Positions 27,229 to 35,945 of a DNA stretch of 64,000 nt are shown piece after piece. The DNA comes from Flavobacterium frigoris PS1. Lineage in GTDB: Bacteria; Bacteroidota; Bacteroidia; Flavobacteriales; Flavobacteriaceae. Under the pieces are notes generated by a model. The model did no database searches, was not told the origin of the DNA, and was given only the letters and a program-made list of their open reading frames with translations. The stretch is from assembly GCF_000252125.1 (NCBI RefSeq), contig NZ_AHKF01000015.1, forward strand, positions 1 through 64,000. Reading direction: 5' to 3'. Numbering within the stretch: the stretch's first letter is position 1; each line of letters opens with the position of its first letter. A program made the position numbers and the translations under genes.

Positions 27229-27434
27229 GCTCTTTTTTTGTAAACTGGGTAAAAATTACACGCTTCGTTGTTACAGGAAACACTTTTCTTTGCTGTATTT
27301 TTTCTTACTAAAAAAAATAATCGGTTGTTAATCAGTGTTTTTCATTAAATGTTGGTTTTTTAATTTTCACGGCATAATAATTTCATTAGCTAATGTGAAA
27401 AACAACAATACAAAATCATTAAAACAGACATATT

Positions 27435-27731
27435 ATGAAAAAGTTAGTATTATCAGTAGCCGTTCTTTTAGGAAGTTTATCAACATTCGCTGCTATCGCG
27501 CCAGTACAAAATTCAGTACTCAAAGTAATCACTATTGCAGATGAATACACTGAAATTAAAATTGAAGAATTACCAGTAGCAGTAACAGACGCACTTAGAA
27601 CAGCCTACCCAGATGCTGTAATTAGTAAAGCTTTTGTGAACGAAAATAAAGAGTACCGTATTGATATTAAAACGGGTGATCAAGAAGGATCTTTATTCGC
27701 AGATGCAAAAGGAAAATGGATTCAACAATAA
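27435..27731 (+). CDS. PepSY-like exported protein, copy 1
   Basis: 98 residues. Signal peptide about 1-20 (MKKLVLSVAVLLGSLSTFAA), then one PepSY-like unit: IEELPVAVTDALRTAYPDAVISKAFVNENKEYRIDI, ending KGKWIQQ. The pattern ..LP..v..a....yp...i..a......Y.v.i is typical of PepSY_like/BLIP-type domains. Such proteins are periplasmic; the role is unknown. It is the first of three tandem paralogues, 39 nt before copy 2. Confidence 0.85.
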   Translation: MKKLVLSVAVLLGSLSTFAAIAPVQNSVLKVITIADEYTEIKIEELPVAVTDALRTAYPDAVISKAFVNENKEYRIDIKTGDQEGSLFADAKGKWIQQ

Positions 27732-27770
27732 CATAACAAACAATTCAATATCAAATAAAAAACACACATT

Positions 27771-28067
27771 ATGAAAAAGTTAGTATTATCAGTAGCCGTT
27801 CTTTTAGGGAGTTTATCCACTTTCGCTGCTATCGCACCAGTTCAAAATTCAGTTGAAAAAGTAATCACTATTGCAGATGAGTATACAGAGATCAAAATTG
27901 AAGAATTGCCGACTGCTGTTACAGATGCATTAAAAATTGCTTATCCAGATGCAGTAATCAGTAAAGCTTATGTTAGTGAAACCAAAGAATATAAATTAGA
28001 TGTTAAGATGGGGGATAAGGAAGGATCTTTATTTGCTGACGAAAACGGAAAATGGATTCAAAAATAA
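27771..28067 (+). CDS. PepSY-like exported protein, copy 2
   Basis: 98 residues, nearly identical to copy 1 in the first 50 residues and similar through to GKWIQK. Same signal peptide and single PepSY-like unit (LPTAVTDALKIAYPDAVISKAYV). It is a recent duplicate of copy 1. It is probably co-transcribed with both neighbours because no terminator lies between them. Confidence 0.85.
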   Translation: MKKLVLSVAVLLGSLSTFAAIAPVQNSVEKVITIADEYTEIKIEELPTAVTDALKIAYPDAVISKAYVSETKEYKLDVKMGDKEGSLFADENGKWIQK

Positions 28068-28111
28068 GCATTAATAACAAATAGTTTAATAACAAACAAA
28101 AAACATATATT

Positions 28112-28411
28112 ATGAAAAAGTTAGTATTATCAGTAGCAGTTCTTTTAGGAAGTTTATCAACATTTGCAAGTAACACAATAGCACCAACAGTAGTTTCTGT
28201 AAATGAAATCGTTATGCAAGATGAGTACACAGAGATAGGTGTTGACGCTCTGCCTGCTGCAGTAAAAGCTTCAATTGAGAGTGCTATGCCTGGAGCTGTG
28301 GTAGAAAAAGCGTATATAAATGAAAAGAAAGAATATAAACTTGAAGTAAAAGTTGCGGATCAAAGCACTACCATCTTTACAGATGCAAACGGAGCTATTG
28401 TCAAAAAGTAA
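28112..28411 (+). CDS. PepSY-like exported protein, copy 3
   Basis: 99 residues. The signal peptide is the same as in copies 1 and 2, but the mature part has diverged: IGVDALPAAVKASIESAMPGAVVEKAYINEKKEYKLEVKV. Conservation of signal-peptide DNA with a diverged mature part suggests gene conversion or an older duplication. A 277-bp gap follows before the response regulator. Confidence 0.85.
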   Translation: MKKLVLSVAVLLGSLSTFASNTIAPTVVSVNEIVMQDEYTEIGVDALPAAVKASIESAMPGAVVEKAYINEKKEYKLEVKVADQSTTIFTDANGAIVKK

Positions 28412-28591
28412 AAATACCAGCAAACAAAATCGTGCTTGTATCAATAGTTTAAAAGCCACGCATTTTAGTGTTTAAGTGAGCTTTAATGAGTGTAAATTAA
28501 AATTACAGTGAAAGACCAGATGGCTACTGTTTTTGCAGGTGTCTAAGGTGATTGCTTATAGGTATTAATATCGTATTGCGTTTATTTTTGA

Positions 28592-28628
28592 GAAGAGAAG
28601 TTACTTTATGTGACTTCTCTTTTTTTTG
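28592..28628 (+). terminator. Terminator in the gap before the response regulator
   Basis: AGAGAAGT (28594-28601) pairs with ACTTCTCT (28613-28620), with an inner TAC/GTG extension, followed by eight T. It separates the PepSY-like unit from the regulator gene. Confidence 0.85.
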
Positions 28629-28688
28629 CATAATTTTATGAAAAGACAATTTTAATAACCTTAATTTAGCGTAAAATGTAGCCCAATA

Positions 28689-30017
28689 ATGCCAAAGATT
28701 TTATTAATTGAAGATGATATTTCATTTTGTAAACTATTAGAGAAATTTCTAATCAAAAATGCCTATACTGTAACCACTTCGTTTTCTGCTGCAGAAGCTA
28801 GAAACGCTTTGAAGGCGGAAATTTTTGATTTAGTTTTAACTGATTTACGTTTGCCTGATGAAGATGGGATTAGTCTTATGGCTGAAATTAAAGTAGCATT
28901 TCCTCAGACTCCAGTAATTTTAATGACGGGATACGCGGATGTTAATACTGCGGTAAAAGCAATTAAAAATGGTGCTTCGGACTATATTTCAAAGCCAATC
29001 AATCCTGATGAAGTATTACTTGTAATTACTAACGCTTTGCATTCTCCAGCTGTTTCGGCTCCAATAGAAAAGAAACAACAACCTGAAGCAACTTCAAAGG
29101 ATGAATTTGTGAAAGGAATTTCAAAAGCCTCCACTACATTAGCGGAACATATTAAACTGGTCAGTCCAACTGATATGTCAGTTTTAATTATTGGAGAAAG
29201 TGGTACCGGAAAAGAAATTGTAGCCAAAAGTATTCATCAGCAAAGTCTTCGTAAGGGAAATAGTTTTATAGCTGTTGATTGTGGCGCTATTCCTAAAGAA
29301 CTAGCTGCAAGTGAGTTTTTTGGTCATTTGAAAGGATCATTTACAGGAGCGATTTCTGATAAAATAGGCTATTTTGAAGCAGCTAATGGTGGAACTATAT
29401 TTTTAGATGAAATAGGAAACCTTTCTTACGAGAATCAAATTCAGTTGCTAAGAGCTTTACAAGAAAGAAAAATAAAACCTGTAGGAAGTAATAAAGAAAT
29501 AAAGGTGGATATTAGGATTCTGACTGCCACCAATGATGATTTAAGAGAAGCAGTAAAAAATGGTGACTTTAGGGAAGATTTATACCACAGAATCAATGAA
29601 TTCTCAATTCACTCTCCTGCACTTTCAGAGAGGGGGGAAGATTTAATGTTATTTGCTGAGTTTTTTCTTGAAAAAGCAAATGAGCAATTAAATAAAGAAG
29701 TAATTGGATTTTCTCCAGAAGTAATGATGATTTTTCAAAAATATCCTTGGCCAGGAAATCTAAGAGAACTTCAAAACTGTGTCAAAAGAGCGACTCTATT
29801 AACGCAAACTGATTTTATAGAAAGTAATGTTTTACCCGCAGAGTTTTTTCAAAAGGAGCTACATGCTGGAAGTGATTTTTCATTATCTGTAAATGAAAAA
29901 GAGACTATTTTAAATGCATTGGCAAGAACGCAAAACAATAAGTCAGAAGCAGCCAAGTTGCTAAAAATCACCCGTAAAACCTTGTACAATAAGTTGAAAT
30001 TATACAATATTAATTGA
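28689..30017 (+). CDS. Sigma-54-dependent response regulator (NtrC family)
   Basis: 442 residues. The receiver domain (about 1-120) has acidic pocket DD near 9-10, phospho-Asp in LVLTDLRLP (about 54) and Lys in YISKP. The AAA+ domain has Walker A GESGTGKE, the sigma-54-contacting loop GSFTGA and Walker B GGTIFLDEIG. A Fis-type helix-turn-helix (NNKSEAAKLLKITRKTLYNKL) ends it. It activates RpoN-dependent promoters when phosphorylated. The hybrid kinase gene, tail to tail with an 8-nt overlap, is the likely partner. rpoN lies at 47926. Confidence 0.94.
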   Translation: MPKILLIEDDISFCKLLEKFLIKNAYTVTTSFSAAEARNALKAEIFDLVLTDLRLPDEDGISLMAEIKVAFPQTPVILMTGYADVNTAVKAIKNGASDYISKPINPDEVLLVITNALHSPAVSAPIEKKQQPEATSKDEFVKGISKASTTLAEHIKLVSPTDMSVLIIGESGTGKEIVAKSIHQQSLRKGNSFIAVDCGAIPKELAASEFFGHLKGSFTGAISDKIGYFEAANGGTIFLDEIGNLSYENQIQLLRALQERKIKPVGSNKEIKVDIRILTATNDDLREAVKNGDFREDLYHRINEFSIHSPALSERGEDLMLFAEFFLEKANEQLNKEVIGFSPEVMMIFQKYPWPGNLRELQNCVKRATLLTQTDFIESNVLPAEFFQKELHAGSDFSLSVNEKETILNALARTQNNKSEAAKLLKITRKTLYNKLKLYNIN

Positions 30018-32430
30018 TGGTTTTTTCAATAGATGTTATTAGCAAATGTATTTCTTGATTTAAATTTTCAAATAAAGTTTCTAATGCTGCGGTAGTATAA
30101 TTATTTGTTTCAAGATTATTTAAAACAATAGCTATTTCATTGGCTTCGATTTGTTTAAACATAGGCGCCATCCTATGAGCAGTAGCCTTAATCGCATCAA
30201 AATCACTATTCTTTATTGCAGTTTCTAAAAGAAAAACATTCCTTTTTGTTGATTCGATGAAGGAAGTTAAAACATTTTTAACGGCTTCTTGATCATTGTT
30301 TAAAAAGGATTGTAGTGATTGTAATGTAAATAGTTCGTTAGGCTGCTTTACAGTAGTCTCTTCTTCTTGAAAAGGGATCGGCTGTTGATTGAATATAGCT
30401 GCTACTGTTGATAACAGTGTTTTTGGTAAAAAAGGCTTTTTTATGACAGTTTTAAAGCCCGCTTTTTCATACACATCTAAAGCTAAATCACTTCTACCCG
30501 TTACGGCAACAAGTGGTTGATTTTCATAATTGTCAATCTCTTGTACTGCTTTTGCAAAAGTAAAACCATCCATAATTGGCATTTGGATGTCAGTAATAAT
30601 AAGATCGTAATGGCTATTGCCAATTTTTTTTAATGCCTCACTTGCACTGTTAAAAGCTATAGCTATATAGTTATTTTGTTTTAATACCTCTGTAGTGAGT
30701 TGCAATAAATTAAGGTCGTCGTCAACTACTATGATAATTTTATTTATTGTGGTAATTTCTTCGTTCTTACTCTCTGTAATAGTGTTGTCAAAGTGTAAGG
30801 GCAACGTTATTTCAAAAACACTGCCTTCAGTAGAGCTTTCTTTTAAACGAAGTTCACCATCTAATAAAGCAATTATTTTTTTTGAAATGGATAAGCCTAA
30901 ACCAGTGCCTCCATATATTTTTTCGATATTTTCGTTGGCTTGCACAAATTCTTCAAAAACAAATTCTTTGCTGCCTTCTTCAATGCCTATTCCTGAATCT
31001 TCAATAGTAATAATTAGTTGCTGATTGTTCTCCTTTACTGAAGTATTGATTTTAATATAACCTTTTTCGGTAAACTTATACGCATTCCCTATAATGTTGA
31101 TAAGTACTTGTTTTAATCGAAATGGATCGCCAATGATGGGTTGATTTAATGCAGGATCAGAAATTATACTTAGCGAAATTTCTTTTTGAGAAAATACCGA
31201 CTGAATGTTTTTAGTAATTCCTTCAATAGCTTCAGGGAGTATAAAACTTGTTTTTTCAATTGCAATTTTTCCCGCTTCTATTTGGGAGAAATCTAGTAAA
31301 TCCTGTACTAAACGGGATATATATTCAGAAGAGTTTTTTATGTTTTTTGTAAAGTATGACTGTTTTGTTGTTAAATTAGAATTAGCTAAAAGTTCGGCAT
31401 AGCCCATAATTGTACTTAAAGGCGTTTTTAGATCATGGCTTACTGTTGAGATTAATTGCTCTCTACTTTTCAATAAATTTTTAGTTTTAAAATTAGCAAT
31501 CTCTAGCTGCTTTTTATAGGACTGAGTTTTTGAAAAATCACTAGTAATCAAAATAGAAAAGAAAATAGTAAGCAGTAAACCAATAATGGCAGCTGCAGTT
31601 ACAATTTGATTAATTTTTTTAAGTGATTTTTCCTTTTCATTGTTGTTTTGTACAGAGTAAACAATAATTTCGCGTTCAATAATTCGGAGTACTTTGCGAA
31701 GTTGATCAGAGATCAATATTTCGTTTTTAAGGAGTTTGTTTTCTTGGATATTTACGGATTCTTTTTTCCTTTCCGTCTCTCTTTTTACATTACTAAGGAG
31801 CCTTTTAGAAGCTGATAATATCGAATCGCTTGCTTTTTTTGTAAGTGTATTTGTGCTATCGTCAGGTATGTTTTGATTAAGATAGTCAACATATTTTTGC
31901 AAAACGTTACGCTGATAGCTGCCTAATTGTTGTGGGTTTTTAGTAAAATCGCCGAGCTTAAGTTTGCGAAGTGAAAATTCTAATTTGGTAAGTTCGTCGA
32001 TTGCGTTATTAACAGACGCTTCCTCTGTTGCTTTATTTTTAATCGCTTTTAATAGCCTTATATTGTAGTTTTTTTCAGATAGTAATATGTTAACGCTATC
32101 TAATAATTTTATTTGGTATTCCGTTGAAACTAAATTTTTTAAGGAGTCAATTCGAATCTGTAAAGAGTCAGTCTGAACTATATAATTCCTAAAGTCAACT
32201 TCAGAGTTTGTTTGTATTGTTTTACGTGCTAAACTCTCGGTTTTGTAAACATTTGTAAAGAGTTTACTAATCTTTAAAACTTTACTTTTTTCAAAGGCAA
32301 TTTTTTTTTCAATATTGGTGTAAACAATATTTTCAGAATATAAAATCCATCCCACACTAATCACTAACGCTGCTAGGGCTAGGTAACTAATAAAAACCTT
32401 TATAGGAATATTACTGTTCTTATTTCCCAT
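30010..32430 (-). CDS. Hybrid sensor histidine kinase with receiver and Hpt domains
   Basis: 806 residues. TM1 lies about 12-32, a helical periplasmic sensor of about 240 residues rich in Lys/Glu/Leu follows, and TM2 is about 277-297. The HisKA phospho-His is in STVSHDLKTPLSTIMGYAEL, and HATPase motifs are IIGNAYKFTEKG, DSGIGI and GGTGLGLSISK. A receiver domain (IIVVDDDLN...LIITDIQMPIMDGF) and a C-terminal Hpt domain with His in IKATAHRMAPMF complete a phosphorelay chain. The sensor domain has no named motif I recognise. It likely phosphorylates the adjacent NtrC-type regulator. Confidence 0.93.
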   Translation of the reverse strand: MGNKNSNIPIKVFISYLALAALVISVGWILYSENIVYTNIEKKIAFEKSKVLKISKLFTNVYKTESLARKTIQTNSEVDFRNYIVQTDSLQIRIDSLKNLVSTEYQIKLLDSVNILLSEKNYNIRLLKAIKNKATEEASVNNAIDELTKLEFSLRKLKLGDFTKNPQQLGSYQRNVLQKYVDYLNQNIPDDSTNTLTKKASDSILSASKRLLSNVKRETERKKESVNIQENKLLKNEILISDQLRKVLRIIEREIIVYSVQNNNEKEKSLKKINQIVTAAAIIGLLLTIFFSILITSDFSKTQSYKKQLEIANFKTKNLLKSREQLISTVSHDLKTPLSTIMGYAELLANSNLTTKQSYFTKNIKNSSEYISRLVQDLLDFSQIEAGKIAIEKTSFILPEAIEGITKNIQSVFSQKEISLSIISDPALNQPIIGDPFRLKQVLINIIGNAYKFTEKGYIKINTSVKENNQQLIITIEDSGIGIEEGSKEFVFEEFVQANENIEKIYGGTGLGLSISKKIIALLDGELRLKESSTEGSVFEITLPLHFDNTITESKNEEITTINKIIIVVDDDLNLLQLTTEVLKQNNYIAIAFNSASEALKKIGNSHYDLIITDIQMPIMDGFTFAKAVQEIDNYENQPLVAVTGRSDLALDVYEKAGFKTVIKKPFLPKTLLSTVAAIFNQQPIPFQEEETTVKQPNELFTLQSLQSFLNNDQEAVKNVLTSFIESTKRNVFLLETAIKNSDFDAIKATAHRMAPMFKQIEANEIAIVLNNLETNNYTTAALETLFENLNQEIHLLITSIEKTIN

Positions 32431-32613
32431 TTTTTAGAATTAATGTGGGGTAGATTTAGAAACTATTATTTTATTTCCTTTATCTATTTGAAAAATATCC
32501 TGAGCCTCTAACCTCTTCGCGTTGGAATGATTAAAACAAGCGGCATTCGGTTATTCGTTAAGCGTAAAGGATTAAACGGAGTTTGTATTTTATGTCCAAC
32601 TCGCATTGTGAAA
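32431..32613. other. Intergenic DNA between two minus-strand genes
   Basis: 183 bp with no ORF. I see no convincing terminator for the downstream side or repeat match. Confidence 0.4.
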
Positions 32614-33810
32614 TTAAACACCTATTTTACCTGATATATCAGCAGGAATTCCGGCTTTGTTTACCATAAAAGAAGTCGTTTTATATTTCACAAAATTCTT
32701 ACTCACGTATAAATAACCTTTGTAGTCATTTGTAGTACCCCAAGAATTCTTAACTATATAGTATTCTTTTCCTAGTTGATCTTTAGCAATTCCAACAATA
32801 TGCATGGCATGATCATCTGTCGTTTGATAATTATCAAATGCTTTTTGACGAATTTCTTCAGTGATTTCCAGTTCTTCTTTAGGGCCGTTAAACATATTCT
32901 CTTTTTCGTCTTTTGTCATATCGTCATACTTTTTTGTAGGAACATAAGCGACACCGTTTTTCCAGCTAAAGCTTTTTTCACTCACATCAGATGCCCAAGC
33001 CACTGTAAATCCATTTTTTAATGCATTGTCAATGATTGATGTAATTTCATTCATTTTTATATTATAAACCAAATCAAAAGACCAGTTATCTGGAACCATC
33101 ATCATTGTTTTTTTATAATAAGGCTCAGTAGAATAAGAAGCAAATTCAACGTATTCATCAGGATTAATTCCTACGATTTCTTTTGCAAAAGACTGTGGTG
33201 TGTAGCTTTTTCCTTTATAGCTAAAGTTTTTTGGAACTTCACCAAGGTAGGAATCAATGACTGCTGCATAGGCTTTTTCCCAATTTGGGGTCAGTTCTCC
33301 ATTTGGATTTTTTACCACTGCGGCTAATAATGCTTCTGTGATTCCTGACATTTCTGCAAACTTGTTTTTAGTAGTGCCGTAATTTAAGCCACTATATACT
33401 TCCTGAGGGACTGCTCCGTACTTTTTGTACATATTGATTACATCATGTAATTCTCCTCCGTCTCCAAGAGTAACAGCACCATGCATGCGAACATAATTCT
33501 TACCTTTTTCCACATAGGCATTACGGGCCGAAAATACCTGAGATATTTCTACCGGCTGTTTGCCTAATCGTATCATTTCAGATTCTAAATAGGAATTGGT
33601 AGAATAACTCCAACAAGTTCCTGATGAACCTTGGTTTTTTATGGAAGTATTTGCAAGATTAATTACATCGGTAAATTTAAAGCTTTCAACACTTTTTTCA
33701 CTAGCATTGATTTTTAATGAATTTACTAATCCATCTTGTGCCGAAACGGTACCCATAGCCAATATAATTGTAGAGGCAAGGAAAAGGTTTCTGATTTTTA
33801 AGGGATACAT
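32614..33810 (-). CDS. Exported C1-family cysteine peptidase (bleomycin-hydrolase-like)
   Basis: 398 residues. Signal peptide about 1-24 (LFLASTIILAMGTVSAQ). The catalytic Cys is in NQGSSGTCWSYSTNSYLESEM, His in DDHAMHIVGIA and Asn in YYIVKNSWGTTNDY. This order and spacing fit the aminopeptidase C / bleomycin hydrolase group, here in an exported form. It lies upstream-adjacent to an exported S9 peptidase on the same strand, so together they may digest peptides in the periplasm. Confidence 0.9.
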   Translation of the reverse strand: MYPLKIRNLFLASTIILAMGTVSAQDGLVNSLKINASEKSVESFKFTDVINLANTSIKNQGSSGTCWSYSTNSYLESEMIRLGKQPVEISQVFSARNAYVEKGKNYVRMHGAVTLGDGGELHDVINMYKKYGAVPQEVYSGLNYGTTKNKFAEMSGITEALLAAVVKNPNGELTPNWEKAYAAVIDSYLGEVPKNFSYKGKSYTPQSFAKEIVGINPDEYVEFASYSTEPYYKKTMMMVPDNWSFDLVYNIKMNEITSIIDNALKNGFTVAWASDVSEKSFSWKNGVAYVPTKKYDDMTKDEKENMFNGPKEELEITEEIRQKAFDNYQTTDDHAMHIVGIAKDQLGKEYYIVKNSWGTTNDYKGYLYVSKNFVKYKTTSFMVNKAGIPADISGKIGV

Positions 33811-33888
33811 AATTGTTTTATTTAAGTTTTATTATAGGTTTGTTTTTTGATTAAAAAGTTACATTTAAAACCAATTTTAACTTTTTTC

Positions 33889-35790
33889 TTACAGGGTTTC
33901 TTTCAACCATTTGAAAAATTCTTTTTGCCAAACTTGTGCATTTTGAGGTTTTAGAACCCAATGGTTTTCTTCAGGAAAGTAAACGAACCTACTTTTTATT
34001 CCACGTAATTGTGCCGCTTGAAATGCCTCTTGCCCTTGTCCGATTGGTACACGGAAGTCTTTACCTCCTTGATAGATTAATATTGGAGTATCCCATTTTT
34101 CAACTAAAGTGGCAGGATTAAATGTGGTGTAGGTTTTTTGAGCAACAGCGTTGTCTTTCTCCCAATACGCACCTCCAAAATCCCAATTGCTGAAGAAAAC
34201 CTCTTCAGTGGTTCCAAACATACTTTGTGTATTAAACACGCCATCATGTGCAATGAAAGTTTTGAATCGGTTGCTGTGTATGCCCGCTAAATAAAATACT
34301 GAATAACCACCATAACTTGCCCCGACACAACCTAGACGTTCTTTGTCTACATAACTTTCTTTGGCAACGTCATCAATCGCTGATAAATAATCGTCCATTA
34401 CCTGACCGCCCCAATCTTTACTAATTTGCTCATTCCATTCCACTCCGTGTCCTGGCATTCCACGACGATTTGGCGCTACGACGATGTATCCGTTTGCGGC
34501 CATTAATTGGAAATTCCAACGGAAAGAGTAAAACTGTGTCAACGCGCTTTGTGGTCCACCTTGGCAATATAAAAGGGTTGGATATTTTTTTGTAGCATCA
34601 AAATTTGGTGGAAGAATAACCCAAACCAACATTTTCTTTCCATCGGTTGTGGTAACATATCTTCTTTCGGTTTTGCTTAACGCCAAAGAATCGTAGGTTG
34701 CTGTATTGACATTTGACAATTGTTTCCAACTTTTTTTCTGCATGTCAAACGAAAATATCTCGGAAGCATGATTCATATCGGCTCTAGTTGTGATAATATT
34801 GTTTCCGGAAAAGCCAATAATTTCGTTTACGTCAAAATCACCATCAGTAATTTGTTGAACATGAATTGCGATTTTGGTTAAACCTGGAAAATTAACTTCA
34901 AATATTTGTTTGGTTCCATCAATTGCAGCAATAAAATAGACTTTTTTGCCGTCTTTACTCCAGGTAAAACTATCGACAGTTCCGTCCCAGTTAGCAGTTA
35001 AGTTCATTTTGATTCCTTTAAAATCGACGATGATGTCGTTTTTATCAGCTTCATAACCATCTCGCTGCATTTGTAGCCAAGTTAGATTACCTGAAGGAGA
35101 GAATTTTGGAGATACATCATATCCCAAATTGTCTTCGGTTCTATTTATCGTTTTCCCTGTTTCCAGATTATATTCGTAAATATTTGTATTGGTTGAAATA
35201 GCATATTGAGTACCTTCTTTTTTCTTGCTTACATATAAAATATGTTTGCTGTCTGGTGACCAAATGTAATCTTCGTCACCACCGAAAGGTTTTTGTGGGC
35301 TGTCAAAAGCCGCTCCGCCAAGGATATCAACTCCAACAGATCCTTCTGTATTTTCTTTATAAAAAACGTGGTTAAATTTGCCTTCATTCCAAGTATCCCA
35401 ATGGCGATAGTCTAAGCCATCGTAGATTTGCACTTCTGATTTCTCTAATTTAGGATAAAAGTCTTTTCCAAGCACATTATTAATCTTAGCCTCTTCGTTA
35501 TACACAATGTACTTCCCGTCTGGAGAGATGTTTTTGTCTTTCACTAAATCCTTGTACTCTTTGACTTCAGTCGGAACGCCTCCGTTAACTGGCATGAAAT
35601 AATATTTTGAATTTGATTTGTTTTCTTCAACTGAAGGGATAGTTACTTTGTAAACTATATTTTTTGCATCTTTAGAAATTCCTAAAGGGGTTACTCTTCC
35701 TAATTCCCAAAGAGTTTCTGCTGACATTACATTTTGACCAATTGCGCTTAAACTCATCATAGTTAGGGTTGTAAGGAGTATTTTTTTCAT
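33889..35790 (-). CDS. Exported S9-family prolyl oligopeptidase-like peptidase
   Basis: 633 residues with a signal peptide (about 1-18). The first 380 residues form beta-propeller (WD40-like PD40) repeats such as PDSKHILYVSKK and FSPSGNLTWL. The C-terminal alpha/beta-hydrolase domain has Ser in GCVGASYGGYSVFYLAG, Asp in YQGGKDFRVP and His in EENHWVLKP. It fits acylaminoacyl- or dipeptidyl-peptidases. It lies 78 nt upstream of the C1 peptidase gene. Confidence 0.92.
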   Translation of the reverse strand: MKKILLTTLTMMSLSAIGQNVMSAETLWELGRVTPLGISKDAKNIVYKVTIPSVEENKSNSKYYFMPVNGGVPTEVKEYKDLVKDKNISPDGKYIVYNEEAKINNVLGKDFYPKLEKSEVQIYDGLDYRHWDTWNEGKFNHVFYKENTEGSVGVDILGGAAFDSPQKPFGGDEDYIWSPDSKHILYVSKKKEGTQYAISTNTNIYEYNLETGKTINRTEDNLGYDVSPKFSPSGNLTWLQMQRDGYEADKNDIIVDFKGIKMNLTANWDGTVDSFTWSKDGKKVYFIAAIDGTKQIFEVNFPGLTKIAIHVQQITDGDFDVNEIIGFSGNNIITTRADMNHASEIFSFDMQKKSWKQLSNVNTATYDSLALSKTERRYVTTTDGKKMLVWVILPPNFDATKKYPTLLYCQGGPQSALTQFYSFRWNFQLMAANGYIVVAPNRRGMPGHGVEWNEQISKDWGGQVMDDYLSAIDDVAKESYVDKERLGCVGASYGGYSVFYLAGIHSNRFKTFIAHDGVFNTQSMFGTTEEVFFSNWDFGGAYWEKDNAVAQKTYTTFNPATLVEKWDTPILIYQGGKDFRVPIGQGQEAFQAAQLRGIKSRFVYFPEENHWVLKPQNAQVWQKEFFKWLKETL

Positions 35791-35945
35791 AGGTAATTAA
35801 ATTAATTTGGAATTCTAAAAGTACACTTTTATTCTAAAATGGGAATCAGGTTTATGTTAACTCTTTCTGAATGTTATTTTGTTTAAAACTGCCAGAAGCA
35901 TCCCTTAAGTTCGCTAAAAATATTATTTTTATAAAAAATTTGAAG

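Noticed and set aside
28523..28541. Sigma-54 promoter-like sequence TGGCTACTGTTTTTGCA
   Set aside because: The GG-to-GC distance is 11 nt and not the strict 10, and the -24 box deviates from TGGCAC. Since the terminator at 28592 follows, it would not drive the regulator gene.
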